This document shows, one piece after another, positions 1-13,500 of a stretch of DNA of 64,000 nt. The translations under genes were made by a program, and so were the position numbers. The stretch covers positions 852,001 through 916,000 of the forward strand of contig JAUIRK010000909.1 in assembly GCA_030549495.1 (NCBI GenBank). The letters are read 5' to 3'. The notes beneath the pieces are model-generated. The model searched no databases, was not told the origin of the DNA, and saw only the letters and a program-made list of their open reading frames with translations. Within the stretch, counting starts at the first letter, position 1. Each line of letters opens with the position of its first letter. The stretch comes from Nectonema munidae (taxonomy: Eukaryota > Nematomorpha > Nectonematoida > Nectonematidae).

Positions 1-1500
1 GGTTGATCGGCAGGAACGAGATTTTGAAGCGGTTCTGAGCCTGCATAGCCACTAAGCGAACGTGAATGGCTTCGTGGTCGATGGAAATGCCTAAATCTTT
101 TTCTTCGCACTTAAACGGAACTTGAATGTCCAACACAACTTCGGAATCAACTTCACCGCTCGCTTCATTCACTAATACAACATCCGCTTCTTCATTGGTA
201 CTTTTAATCGAGTCTTCTACATCATCATCATCATGATCACTTGTTTGGTTGAAACTTTGAAGCGTCTCTTTAATGCGATATTTCAAAGGATGCGAAAACA
301 CAAGATGATTATTATAAGTAAAATTCATACTGACATAATCATTATTCTTAGAAACATGTTCTAGAGAAGGAAGCATAAAAGAGACAACATATATGCCCTT
401 TGGGTCAATTAATTGTAATGTATAATCAAGTATTCTGCTAGTTTTGGCAAAAGATTTATTGCGAGTAAGACAATCTTGATTACTCTCGCGCACACTGTTG
501 TTCATCAATTTTAGGTAAAATACAAGATCAGACGGACCACCAGCGCGTTCACAATCTATTTTCACGCAATTTTTCTCACTAGCATAAAAAATTTTATCAT
601 GTGGTGTGTCAACAACGGATACTTCTTTGTAGTCACATATATAAAGGAAAAACTCTTTGAGCAAAGGAAATGAAGCATCTTTTAAATCTCTTGTGTTCTG
701 GTCAATTGCTAATACTTTGTGCTCTCCAACCTCACTAGTAACAAATTCAACTTTATACATGCCCTTGAACTTTTCCTCTGACTTCTCTAGCATTGGAATA
801 GTCTTAATATCTACTTTTTTACTTGAAGGTGCCGTAATAATTATATCAACACATGCTTCACTGTACAAAGGTACTGCGTACTCGAAACTAACAGTCTTAA
901 AAGCTTGTAACTTTTTGTTAATAATACTTTGAACAAAAAAGACAACTTCTGATGAACTATCGTGCTTTTCACGGGATGCTTTAACGCCCTTCATACTCTC
1001 TGATTGAGGATCAAATGATACTTCTCTCTGAAATTCACTTTCTTCGTTCAATTGAGATTCTAAAACATCAGAATGATTACTAGCATAATCTAAATTGTTT
1101 TTATGAGATTCCATTTCGTTAAGAGACTCTTCATTAATAGCTTCTATTGGAATATTAAATATTTCTTGATCCATACAAATGACAGAAAGAGTATAGAGAC
1201 CGGAAAAAGGAAGAACAAAATCAATAGATGGAGTGGCGGTGGATTGGAAATTTGTCGCATCAAAGCTACATGGAATACCTTTTTGTTCAGAATTATTTTG
1301 GCTAAAATTAGTCCGGTTAACGAGTGAAACGGCAAAAAGGTGACAGATAGGAGACATCAAGTGTAGATTTGGATGAAGATGTATTGAATAACAAACTCCT
1401 GTTTTCATTGGGAATAAAAGCTTGGCAGCATCAACAGCTGCAAAAATCTTGTCTGCCGTCAAAGGCACAGATTCTAGGACTAGAATACGATGTGGAAATC
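1..1500 (-). CDS. jbug: Filamin exon 18: long exon of divergent repeats, continues beyond window
   Basis: An uninterrupted minus-strand frame of 1,500 nt reaches the window edge. Acceptor ATTTTATTTTTTTTAG sits at 1501-1502, phase 1. Filamin-like strands are visible: IDFVLPFSGLYTLSV, FKGMYKVEFVTSEVGEHKVL and YTLQLIDPKGIYVVSF, suggesting three to four repeats that are more diverged than those upstream. An acidic stretch (SDHDDDDVEDS) separates the last visible repeat from CEEKDLGISIDHEAIHVRL near the edge. Plus-strand frames at 657-932 and 1103-1327 are shadows of this exon. Confidence 0.85.
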
Positions 1501-4500
1501 CTAAAAAAAATAAAATCTGTATCACAAATATAAAAATGAACTGTAAAAAAACAAACTTAGCAAAATATATTTCAAAATGGGGAAACGGTTGCGAATGCAC
1601 TTAACTACTTTAAATTAAGTACCATAGAAATCAGACAATATTTAAAAAAACTCAGACGATTTATATTCAAAGTCATTGAAAAAAGCAGACGAAGATGAAA
1701 TTACTTATGTTCCCTCCCAAATGGGAACATTGGGACTTAATGGGATAAGTTACAAGCAAAAGATAATATGTAGAAGCTCGCGTTAAGAACACTTCAGAAC
1801 TTCGAAAATGGGGGCGCTTTGAGAAAAACTGTTGTTTTATACATGGGTTAAATACAATTTTGAACCTTAATAATAGGGACAACATTGGTATTCATTAACC
1901 CGTTAACGCCCATGTCGACTATAGTCGACTTTACAAAAATAAAATCGTCTGCGTTTATCAAAGCTCTTTAATACAAATCTTCTGCTTTACATTAGATATC
2001 GTCTGATTATTCTGGTCGTTAACGGGTTAATAGGGATATTTTCTCCTTAAAAATAAGAAAAGCTTTGCTATCAAGGACACCATTTTTGACATGATTAATT
2101 TCCAAACTCATCGTGTTATTATAAAAATGGAATATGTGAATGAGCAAACAAATCATGTGTTTAACGTTGCGGCAGAGCAGAATTTCTCAACTTTCTTACC
2201 TTCTTGGAACCCTTGGAATATTAAATCTTTCAAGGAACTGTACGCAAAAATATTTTCGTATATTTTTATCACAGTAAAATAAAAAGGATTTAGATTAAAG
2301 GAAAAAAAAATTCTCAATTAAACTAACGAAAAAAGGCTATTAAATTTGCTTAAATTTTATCATTCTAAAAATATAGGATATTTAAAACCCAAATTACGAT
2401 GAAAAATATATATTATTATTGGCACTAGTTTGAGAAAACTTCTGTATCATATTTATTAGTAGTGCTAGACAGTGGCAGATCCAGTGGGGAGGCCTATGAA
2501 AAATGGCTTCGACAATTACCCTTACTAATTTTGCTTTTTCCTAAAACATTACTTGTTGGTAGTTGATTACGTTTATATCAACGATATGACAAGTCAAATT
2601 CTAAAAGACCTAATACAGGTGTTGTATTCTCTGAAGACTTTTAGCAAAATTGCAAAAAAATTAAATAGATTTCGGCCCCCCTATAAGAAATTTCTGGATC
2701 CGCCACTGGTGCTAGATAACATTCTTACTACTTCTTTTTGATGCGTGATTAAAAACTTTTCATTTAAAAACACCTTATATTTCTCACGGAATCCTTGGGG
2801 AGTTTTTGCAGACAAGCATATTCAATGAAATTACACATTCTGTATGAGAGTATAAATTTAATGATTCGCCACTAAACAATACCAGTTTCTACTTTAAATC
2901 GACTATACTTAGATTTCATTTGCATTTCTTCCAATGTCTAAGTTCGATAAAAAAGACAATGCATTAAAACTTGAAAAAATACAAATGACCAAATCATCTA
3001 ACCCGGATGAAGTTAGCTTGTGTAAGTTGGCTACCGATATTAGTTGCAGCAAAAATCAAGTTAGTAAAATACAAAAGGAATAAAATGAATGCAAGAAATA
3101 TAAATTTTCTTCTTAATATGGCGCAAGACAAATATATTAAAACCTTCAAGGCTTCAACTAACTTAAAAATTATCGCAATACGTACAAATATGTTTTAAAA
3201 ACATAATCAAAAAAACTTTTCATATTTTATTATCACCAATTTACAACATTGGACTCATCAGATTATTTTGCTGTGGGGAAACGTACTTTCCAAATTTTGT
3301 AAGCAAAAATTCGAATGCAAATAATTTGTCCCTAAGTTAGAAGTTTTGGGCGCGGTTTATTATCCAAAGATTTATCATCAGCAGACCCGTTAGCAGACTA
3401 GTAATCCGTCATTCTGCCCCTAATTTTGATAATTCAAATTTTATTCCTCAATTTGCATAATAGTTGACAGGTGTTCTCCCAATTTCTAAATGGACCTTAA
3501 TGTCTAGAAACCTAGTTATGTTAGTTAGACTTAGTGTTAGCGCAATCTCCAACATAGTACATACATACATTTTAGACACATACATACATACGAATGGATA
3601 CATATTGACATTAGACACCCATACACTGAAATACTTAAGATCCCAAAAACTGGGGTATAACCTAACCCAGTGAGGGTAAATGTGATTCCAGGACGGCCCC
3701 ATTGTATTTATTAAAAAAAAGTTTACCCTATGCCCTACACTATTACCATAATTCAAAAATACGAGTTTCAAGTTTTACAATCTACCAATAAAAAGTTAAT
3801 AGGAGAGAATGGCATTCTGTTTGTTGGTAATGATGCGCCAATCCAGTCTAAGGAAATGAAATTTTACAATGCAGCTTAAAACTACATCCGTTTTACAACT
3901 TCTTGATAATCGAAATTTTAAAGAAATTTTAAAGAAACTTCCATTTACGGACGTGTCTTTAACCCAAAATTTTACTGCATATTTAATTTTTAAAGAAAAA
4001 TTATAATTAAATTAATAAGATGCATTACTTTGTTTTAAATGACGAACTTTTATTCTTAAATTATTTTAATTAGACGGTAAGAAAATTTCATTCTAACCAC
4101 ACACTTAGGTTTAAGTCATATCTAACATTTAGAAGATACTCAAATACAATCTAAAAAGGCCAAGCATTGGAAATATACCGGATAAAGGTTGTTTAATTCA
4201 ATAGCAGAGTAAACATACTTAGGATAAAATGAGAGTGAAATTTATGCAGTCAAAATATCACCCCATGCATTTTGATCAAGATGCTTTAAAAAGAAATGCA
4301 CTATATTGATATATGCCACTTTCTAAATTTTCCGAGTAACAAATGACATTATAATTAAATATGGTTCGTGATAAAATTTTTAATCAGTATGAAAAGACAT
4401 GCTGATTTTAAGATTGTTTTTCTGAATTCTGTATTCGAACATCTTTTCAAGGAAGAAAATCAGGATTTAGGAAGATCGTAGAGCATAGAATCGGAATAAC

Positions 4501-7500
4501 TTTAAAATGTTAAAAGTAATTATTACTACAGTCTCCGAAAAATTAAATAAATATATTTTAAGATACAATAAAGAGTATAGTATAATTTAAACAAACAAAC
4601 ATCAAAACTGATCAATGTCCTACATATAATAGAAAAAACGTTTAGAATATTTCATTTTAGTTCCAAATGTTTATATACACACAATATTTGCAACTTCAAA
4701 TCAATAAGTCTCAAAAATGAGCTTTTTTAAAATTTGGGACACAATTTAAATATATAAATTTACATAGTACGTATCCAGTCAAATAAAAATGACTATACGT
4801 TTGCTAGTTATAGTTTCCAATATATCCAAGTAATTATTATATTTGCAATAAGAAAAGTAAGTTATAGATTCAAACCTGGTAAAAGAAAATCATCAACAAA
4901 GACTTTAATTTTAACAGGCAAATTTGCTATTTTAGGAGTGAAAGAGACTTTATAAGTGACATTCTTGGCATTGATATCGTCAGAAGAATGCTTATTGATT
5001 TTCACAATGCTTACTGGAATATGATGATCGCAATTTTGAAGATTTGGAATGTGGTGATCAGAATAAAGCGCGGAAGCACTAATAACGAAATCGTCGTCTT
5101 TGCTGGTTTCAACTAAATACAATTCAATCAGATTAATACACTTTGAATGTATAGTCGAGTTCAGTGGTTCTAAAGCCAAATGCTGCAACCCAAAATGAAG
5201 TCAAGCAGTTTTTTCAAGGTCGCAAAGTCAAAAATAACAAAAAAAAATTCAACAAAAGTTAGCTTTTTTAATAATCCATTTTTGCTAAATAATCTAGATT
5301 ATATAACAATTTTAGAAGTTATAAACCAGGAACAAGTTTTTAACATTTCTAAAACTCCTTTTCATATATTGAACTTTTAAATATGCGTAAAAATGTTCAA
5401 CTCATCGGATGAGGAGCGTAAATTACTTCTTTAATTAATGATTTCATCAAAGAGGTCAAAATAAAGAGAGAAAGCTTGCGTTTACATTTAAAAGAAGCAA
5501 CCAAGTAAGGTATTTTAGCTGGTGAAGCATTTCATGTTTTTTAAAGGCTATTTAGTAGCTGTAAAGGAACTGATAGTGGTTAAAAGGAACAACAATTAAG
5601 AAGAGAATAAGAAAAAAACTTTTTGCTACTTTAAATTATATCCCGACTCAGTTGATACAAAATGAAGAAGATGGCTTGGCGCTGAAATCCAGGGCAGATT
5701 AATATACGGCTATTGGGCTGCAGCCCCAGGTCCATGGCCCCCACTGAAAAAATAGGCCCCCCGTTATTGAAAAAACGCATATATATGCAAAATATACAAT
5801 CTGGTTAATATATAATCTGTGTTTTTTAGTTTTTTTCTTTAAACAACATACGTAACAATTAAATGATACCTTGTTTTATAAAATAACCTTTTCTTAGACA
5901 GGGCATAAAGCCGAGGATCTATACTTAGGAGGAGGGGGGGGGGGGGCTAACGGTTTCTCTAAATCATATAGGCCCATAACAAGCTACAGCCCCATGCCCC
6001 ACGTTCCCCTAATCCGCTGCTGGCTGAAATGTACCATTATGAAAACTTAAGGAAGTGAAAAATATTTTGTAAAAGTCTAAACAAGATATTTCGATGAAAA
6101 AATGGGAAAAAATTAGTGAAAAAAGGAATCCTTACAAGATATTTTGCTTCCTGTCATCCTAAATCTGCAAAAATTATTGAAAAACGAAATCTTCGAGTTT
6201 TACTATTAAGGATAGATATGTTTGATTTGTACAGAAATATCGCATTAGAAAATTCCATGTAGTGCTATACACACTACATGGAAAAAAATTAAAACGAAAT
6301 CACAAACATATGAAAATATAAGCATATCTCTGCACATATTTATTTACGGTCCTCCCAAAATTCACAGGCAACAGCAGTGGTAGACGTAAGATAAATTTCA
6401 GTGATTAAAAGTTTTGTATAAAAATTGGATCTTTTCAAAAGAGAAAAAATATTTCATGCTTTCTTACAATAACACATTTAATAATTCATTGGAAAAAGTC
6501 ATTAGAGAATTCGTTTTTAGGTCCATTTTATGAGGTGTTAGGTTAATTTTTGAAGGATTCGTTTTGGTAACTAATTTTGCGGGCCGGACGGGTGCGGGTA
6601 ATATTTGAAAACATTTTGATGTTTTTCCTATTTCTCAGCAAACAAATTGAAATAGTAAAAAGATTGAAAGATGAATTAGTAAATGTTATAAACATCATTT
6701 ACTATTTTAGTATTAGTTATGAATCTGCTATGCACAATTTGAGAGAAATAGAAGGAGGTATGGGAAGAAGAATATTGCACAACACTCACAAAACACTGTT
6801 TTTGCTGTGTTAGTTCTTTTTGGCTGAAGTTTATCGACTTCGTCAATAAAGGAAGGAGGATAATGCCGAATGTGGTGTTAGTTACTGTGTGTGAGAATAT
6901 AAATTTATATTAAATTAAATAAAATAAAAAAAAACTTTTTTTACTTCATGAGCTTATTGATACCTAATTTGGAGTAGCAGAATACTTAATTTGATTTTTT
7001 CTTTATTTTAAGTTTGATGGTTATCGACCAAACTAAGAAGCCTTTTTAATTCAATTTTGCGTCGATGCCTCATACATTTTTCAATTTGATTTGAAATCTA
7101 CTGTTTAAAAACGCCGCCATGTAATTTAAAGGCTACAAAAACTTTTAGGGAAGCTTTAAAAATGTTGTTAACATTGGTATATTTAAAAATTAAAGATGAA
7201 ATATATACTTTTGAAGTGCAATTGTTTAGGAAAAGGTTAGATTTTCAAAATAATATGCGAAGTCTGCGGGTTTATATAAGAATTAAAAGTAAAAGACATT
7301 TTAAACAGACAATAACTTTAGAATATACAAAAAATAAGGAGATTAAGCAACGCGATAATAACAATTCAAAATTAATTTTACACTTATTTAGCCATAATTA
7401 AGCTTAATTGAATAAAGTTTTAGGAAAATCCCAAACGAAATGAAAAATTTATGAGCATGCATTGAAGAAGTTTTCAAAATTCGTGTAATGAGCTACGCTA

Positions 7501-10500
7501 GAGTTAAAATAAACGAATGCTAAAATCAGCGACATGTCGATAACAAAAAAGGTTTTTTTTAAGTTTTTCAGGCAAATTCTTACAATGTAACATATATTGG
7601 TTGTTAGGGAGTTAAAGGACATGCTATTGCTAAATCCAGATATTTATATCGTCACGTCCGCTATTCAAAACTTTGAAAATTACAATGATTGGAATGTAGT
7701 GGACCAGACAAATTTTAAAATCAATAAAACAAATTTTCTTTCAATTCAATCCTTTCAGGCATAGCTTTTCTAAAATTAATCTTCTGCTTTCTTTTTCAAT
7801 GAATTTTATATAAATTAAGCAAGCGATTTTTATTATATGCAACACTGGTGTCCCATTGAAAACTGAAAGGGTCGCCCCATTTTAGACCGCCAAAGAGAAA
7901 GCAAAAGAACTCCTACTTTCATAGCAATTACTAAAGTTGTCAGTTTTGTTCGGTCGTAGATGGGTCATTAATTCAAAAAACAAACTCTATAGTTTATCCA
8001 AAATCAGTGATGGATAAAGGTGTGTCAGCTGAAACAACAACCGAAAAGGTCTTGGTAAACAAAAACTTACTTGAAAAAGAAAAAATTTCATTAACACAAG
8101 AGATAAATGAAAGTTTTGGAATGGAGAAGGAGTACACGTCTATAATATTTATGTCGCGAGCGACACGTTGCTTGCAAGAAGACTCAGAAGAGGAAAGCGA
8201 TGCATCACTTTCAGGAAAGGTGTCATTGCAATTTTCAAGTTGTTCTGCTATGATTGTACACTTTCCAGGAGTACTGCAAGAAAACTCGATGAAGTAGCTG
8301 CGTTTGGTCAAATTATTGTTGTTATTCGAGTCAGAGTTCTCGCTCATCGCATATTTTATCTTAAAATAGGGAAATAAGAACGGTCACAATGCTAAATGCA
8401 TAGAAAAAATACTTCGTTATTTTGTGGCGACTTGATGACAATTTTAGGGTTCTCTACCATACTCTTATCAACTTCAAGATTTAGTCTAATAGGATCATTA
8501 ATCTAAAAGTAAAAAATTAAAGTTGGCAGCACTTTTACAAAAAAAACAGTAATACTTTGAAACTTCTTTCCAGAGCATCGCCCGACAAAACGAAAAGAGG
8601 GGACTCGAGAGCACTATTTTGTAAAAAGGGGGAACACGTTTCATCTTTGCTTTTATTTTTATTATTTTGATTGACATTTCCTTCTTTTTCGGCTGCTTTT
8701 TGCTCGTCACTAATATTCTGATTTAGAGGTGTGGCATTTAGCGGATTACTTGTCGCATCTTCAACACTGGGCTCCACGTTACACGTAAAGGGCGAATTTG
8801 GAATAGGTGTGGAATTGAACTTGATTGAGATAAAGTGTTGTTCCGCTGATTTTGGAGTAAACGTCACTTTACATTTATTTTCATTGATTAAATTGATCTA
8901 GTATATAAAATAGTTTTTGTAATGATGAAGAAATTACGTTGTTAAAGTACATTCTAAAGAATTTCAAACGAAATGTCGATAGGGATATTGTCAAAAACAT
9001 GAAGGTGTGACAAAATATAAAGGCAAATAAAATTGAAAATATAATTGGTAGTTACTTTATTAAATAGTTATAAAGTAAGATAATTATTTAGATTATCAAT
9101 TACCAAGTTTTGACATTATTTAAGCGTTATGGTTGTTCAATGAAATGTAGTTATTTATCTTTCTTATAATCGTGCTAAATCAAAAAGTAAATACAAATGT
9201 CGGTGTGCTTTCTCTTCTAGATTAGAAAACTCAAAATAATTAAACCTGTTTCATTGTTAGAAAGGAATTAGCATTGCTCACCTTTTAGCTTATTTTGTCT
9301 GATTGATATACATATATATATATATAATACAGTGGAACCTCGGTTAACGACCACCTCGATGTTAAGACCACCCCGCAAATCCGACCACTTTTTCATGGAC
9401 CGGTTTAAAAATGTATTCATACACACATAGTAAAGTTTCGGTATTAAGACCACCTATATTTCGCTATTGAAACCACTAATTTTTGTAGAAAACATTTAAC
9501 TACACCTAACAATTTTCATAAAAAGTTTTTTCCAAAAATGCTATAATAAATCTGAAAATTTGCTCTAGTACTATTAAATAAGATGGAAAAAATTTTGAAT
9601 TTTTGACAAAAAACATTTTTTAGAATAAATTTTCAGTTCATTTTGTTCAAGTTTTAATCTGGTTTATGTTTTATATTACCCCGTGTTTAAGATATCTTTT
9701 TCATACATAAACTTTTTCTTTTTCTTCTAACATAGTTAGTCAATTTATTATTCTTATTTTTTAAATGATATTAAAACTTTCTTTAGGTTAGCTAGATTAA
9801 TTTTTTTTAAATTTATTAAGATTTTTGCAATTTTGTAATTGAAACTTTCTAAATTCAAATTTTTTAGCTCTTGTTTTTTAGTTAAATCAATACTAGTACA
9901 TTGTCATTTATTCTTATATTTTTTTCCTCTTTAAATTTTTTTCCTTTCTTTAATATTGAATTTGAATATCTTATTTAGATTTATTAGATAGAGAGAAAAT
10001 TTTTTAGCTCTTGTTTTTTAGTTAAATCAATACTAGTACATTGTCATTTATTCTTATATTTTTTTTCTCTTTAAATTTTTTTCCTTTCTTTAATATTGAA
10101 TTTGAATATCTTATTTAGATTTAAGCATAAATGTGTGAAAAAAAGTTAAAAAGAAATGAGCTAAGTTTAGGAGAAAAATTCAATGTAAGCAAAACCTAAG
10201 TCCAATCTATTTTGAAGCGTAAAAATATAATCATGAGTTCGAATACATCAATGAAGAGGAAAAGAGTTTCAACATCCTCGAACTAGCTTGGCAATGGTTC
10301 CAGAAAGCCAGAAGTATACATGTGCCTGTATCTGGACCAATGATACAAGAACAGGCACTTATTTTTGCTGAAAAACTGGGTAAACATGATTTTAAAGCAT
10401 CACAGGGTTGGTTGAATAGATTTAAAAACAAGCATTCAATAAAATTTGGAGCAATTTGTGGCGAAAAGGTCTGTAGATATGGAATCCGTAGAAGAATGGA

Positions 10501-13500
10501 AGGTGAAAGTTGTAGAATTGATTAAAAATTATAAATATGAGGATATCTATAATATGGATGAGACGGGCTTATTTTACAGATGCTTACCTAATAAAACTTT
10601 GAAAGTGAAAGGGGAGGGGGGCAGTGTATAGGTGGAAAAAAATCGAAGAATAAAATCACAGTCTCGCTTTGCGTTAATATGAATGATCAATTTGAAAACC
10701 ACTCATCATTGGACACAACAAAAAGCCTCGCTGTTTTAAAAATGTTAATGTTGACAAGCTCAACTTTAAATGGTCATACAACAAAAAAGCTTGGATGACT
10801 TCAAGCCTTTTCAGCGAATGGTTGAAAACCTTTAATGATAAACTTCGACGTCAAAAACGCAATGTGCTTCTCTTTTTAGATAATGCACCATCTCACACCA
10901 AAATTAAAATGACGAACATCAAATTAGTTTTCTTGCCAGTCAACATCACTTCTGTTCTTCAACCACTCGATCAAGGAATAATCCAGTTTATCAAAACAAC
11001 ATATCGAAAACAACTTTTACGGCACATTTTGTTGAAGATCGATTCTGCGGAAGATGCTTCGAACATGAGTAAGTTGGTTAATGTGCTACAAGCTTGTAAC
11101 TGGATTACACATGCAGTTTCAAAATGTAAACAGTCTACTGTTCAAAAATGTTTTCAAAAGAGTGGATTTCATTTTGATGAAATAACCAGTGAAGAAGAAA
11201 CTGAAAACTATCATTCACTGAATGGACTGATAGACGAAGTGACAAGTAGGTTAAATATAACTAACAAAATGACAGCTGATCTGTATAGCTCAATAATAGA
11301 TGAAGATGTAGAGACGTCAGAAAAGCTCTCGAAGGGTTGGGAAGAAAGAATGGTGAATGAATATCTTAATGAAGCAGATAAAAATGAAAGTGATGATGAA
11401 GAAGATAAGGAGGAAGAAACGGTTCAGTCTGGCATAAGCTCAAATGAAGCGTTACATATGATTGAGAAAGTAAAAGAGTATTGCCTCGAAAAGGACATGA
11501 GTGATGTCTGGATGCACCTATCAAAAGCAGAATCCTTACTTCAACAACAATTATTCTTTTGTGAAAACCGGAAAAAACAAGTAACGATTGATTCTTTTTT
11601 TAAATCAAAATAAAGCTTTAATGTGTTTTCTTTGTTTTTTATGATTCACGTCTGTTAACTAAAAAATTCACAATTAGGACCACCCCGATAATACGACCAA
11701 TAAAGTTTAGTCCCAAAGGTGGTCTTAATAACGGAGTTCTACTGTATTATAAAGAACAAAATGGAGAACAAAAATTCAAGGTTGTTGTTGTTTGGTGTAG
11801 TGGAAAGAAATCTATCCTTATGTGCAACTGGGACGTCAAAAAGAAGATCCGTCCTACTTTGGTTCATAATAGCTTATTTGAAAGAATACAAACTTTTGAG
11901 TGTGATAGCTGGATCATTTATTATGACTTTACTTCATTGGGTGTTTATATACCCAAGAAACATTTAATGCAAAACATCAAAGATGTTTACATTTTGAGCA
12001 CAAATATGTACAGATTAGCCGTTGCTTCAAAATCTAAAAGCATGCGCTTCTACAATGAATTCAAAGATGGGGTAGATGTGGAGAACAAAATTCTGATAGC
12101 TTATAGATCCTATAAACCCAATAGAAAGTTGACATTAACTGCCTTCTGTAACTAACTCGACATCGGCGTTTTAAATTCCTGGCTTATAACAAAATTAAAT
12201 TCTCCCAAAGACTTTCCATTCCTAGCATAAGAAATGGGGAAGATAATCTACATAAAAACGGGTCTTTTGCTTAGTGAAAGAATCAATAAGGTTTTAAAAT
12301 CACTGTTATCTAAAATATCATTAGATATCAAATATCTACTACTGTACTATGGTTTTGGAGATCAAATCGAATCGAATCCAAACAGATAAGTAAAGAGAGA
12401 GCGAGATGCTTGTTCACAGTGTGTTTGGAATGAAAGCAAAACATCAAGAAAATGTGAAAGATGCACATGAATAGTCTGCAAAATGCATTCTAAGTTTAAA
12501 CTGTTAGCTATCGACTGCCCTTTTTATTTACAAAGGTTTTAAGATTAAGTTTTTCATTATTTTAATTTGTATTTAACTAAATATTGCTTTTTTTCATTAA
12601 ATTATTTTATGACATTTTGAACGTTTACGTAGGAATGTGCTTTTACGTTAAAATATAAGGGAAATCAAGTTCGTCAAAGAGGTATTGACTCTGACAAGCA
12701 AGAATTTAATGATAGTATCGCTACTAACAGTAGTTTTGTGGCTTTTTAATTAAAAAAAATAAATAAATAAAAATAGGCTTCATTTTTTGAATAAATTCTT
12801 ACCCTACAACTTACTCAAAATTTAGTTTTCTTGTCTAATAAAAGACGGTGATTGTAGTAAAAATATTTATAGGTTATTAACACTTTAAAAATAAAATCTC
12901 CCCCTTTAAATTATATGTGGGAAAGGAAGCTAAAAAGCGATCGCTTTTTGGGACAACGAGTAATATTTGGAAAAGGATAATAAAAAAAGGTGTTTCGTTT
13001 GAAACACAATCCTTTACTTTATAAATCGGCTAAATGGACACCAGGCAATCGATTTATTGAAGAAAATTTAATTGTCTATCAGAAAAGATGCCTAAAAACT
13101 TACTTCGTTAGGAATAGCGCCATCGTTTATTGAAACTTCCAATTGCCCTTCTCCAGCTTCGTTCACGTTAACAAAGAAGGAAATAGGCTTGTTTGTGTGT
13201 CCATTTTTAAGACTTTCTACTGAAATTAAACTTGCGTCATAAGCCTTTATCTTTAATAAGAAAAATTTTTTAAATTAAATAATTACACAAAGAAATTCTG
13301 AATAAAAGATTTTATCTCGTGTTTCAAACAGAACTAAAAAATTCTAAATAAAATTTCACATAATTTCACTTGAAGATCTTTATTACAATATAAATAAATC
13401 AGGCAAAATGTTATACAATATACTAATATAAATAGATTAAAAAATAAACTAGAACTATTTATTTCTTACCAATAGAGCTTTTTAATGATTTTTTATATAT

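Larger units (their letters stand above)
1501..4875. other. Filamin intron 17
   Basis: AT-rich intron with at least three short mobile elements (listed separately) and a CATA-rich stretch near 3559-3600. I see no coding exon. Open frames at 2091-2282, 2553-2741, 3007-3198 and 3448-3771 have no recognisable family and the composition of intron DNA. Confidence 0.7.
5170..8070. other. Filamin intron 16
   Basis: AT-rich. Contains the 334-bp element at 5689-6022 and a perfect hairpin at 6253-6283. The plus-strand frame at 7162-7401 is rich in Lys, Asn and Ile, matches no family I know and is probably chance. Confidence 0.65.
8898..13103. other. Filamin intron 14
   Basis: A 4.2-kb intron largely made of a Tigger element and a piggyBac transposase remnant (separate entries). 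The remainder (8898-9329 and 12531-13103) is AT-rich with no feature I can support. The exons on either side are contiguous in the filamin repeat, so no exon is missing. Confidence 0.75.

Noticed and set aside
657-1327. Plus-strand open frames at 657-932 and 1103-1327
   Set aside because: They lie opposite the continuous minus-strand filamin exon 18, which has homology and splice support; they start at non-ATG or chance codons and match no family.
5182-5182. Alternative acceptor for filamin exon 17 at 5182
   Set aside because: It gives phase 0, whereas exon 16 with its best donor ends in phase 1; using it would require an extra exon that I could not find between 5183 and 8070. It remains possible.
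7162-7401. 79-codon plus-strand Lys/Asn-rich frame as a nested gene
   Set aside because: Composition is what AT-rich DNA gives by chance, and there is no recognisable domain or context.
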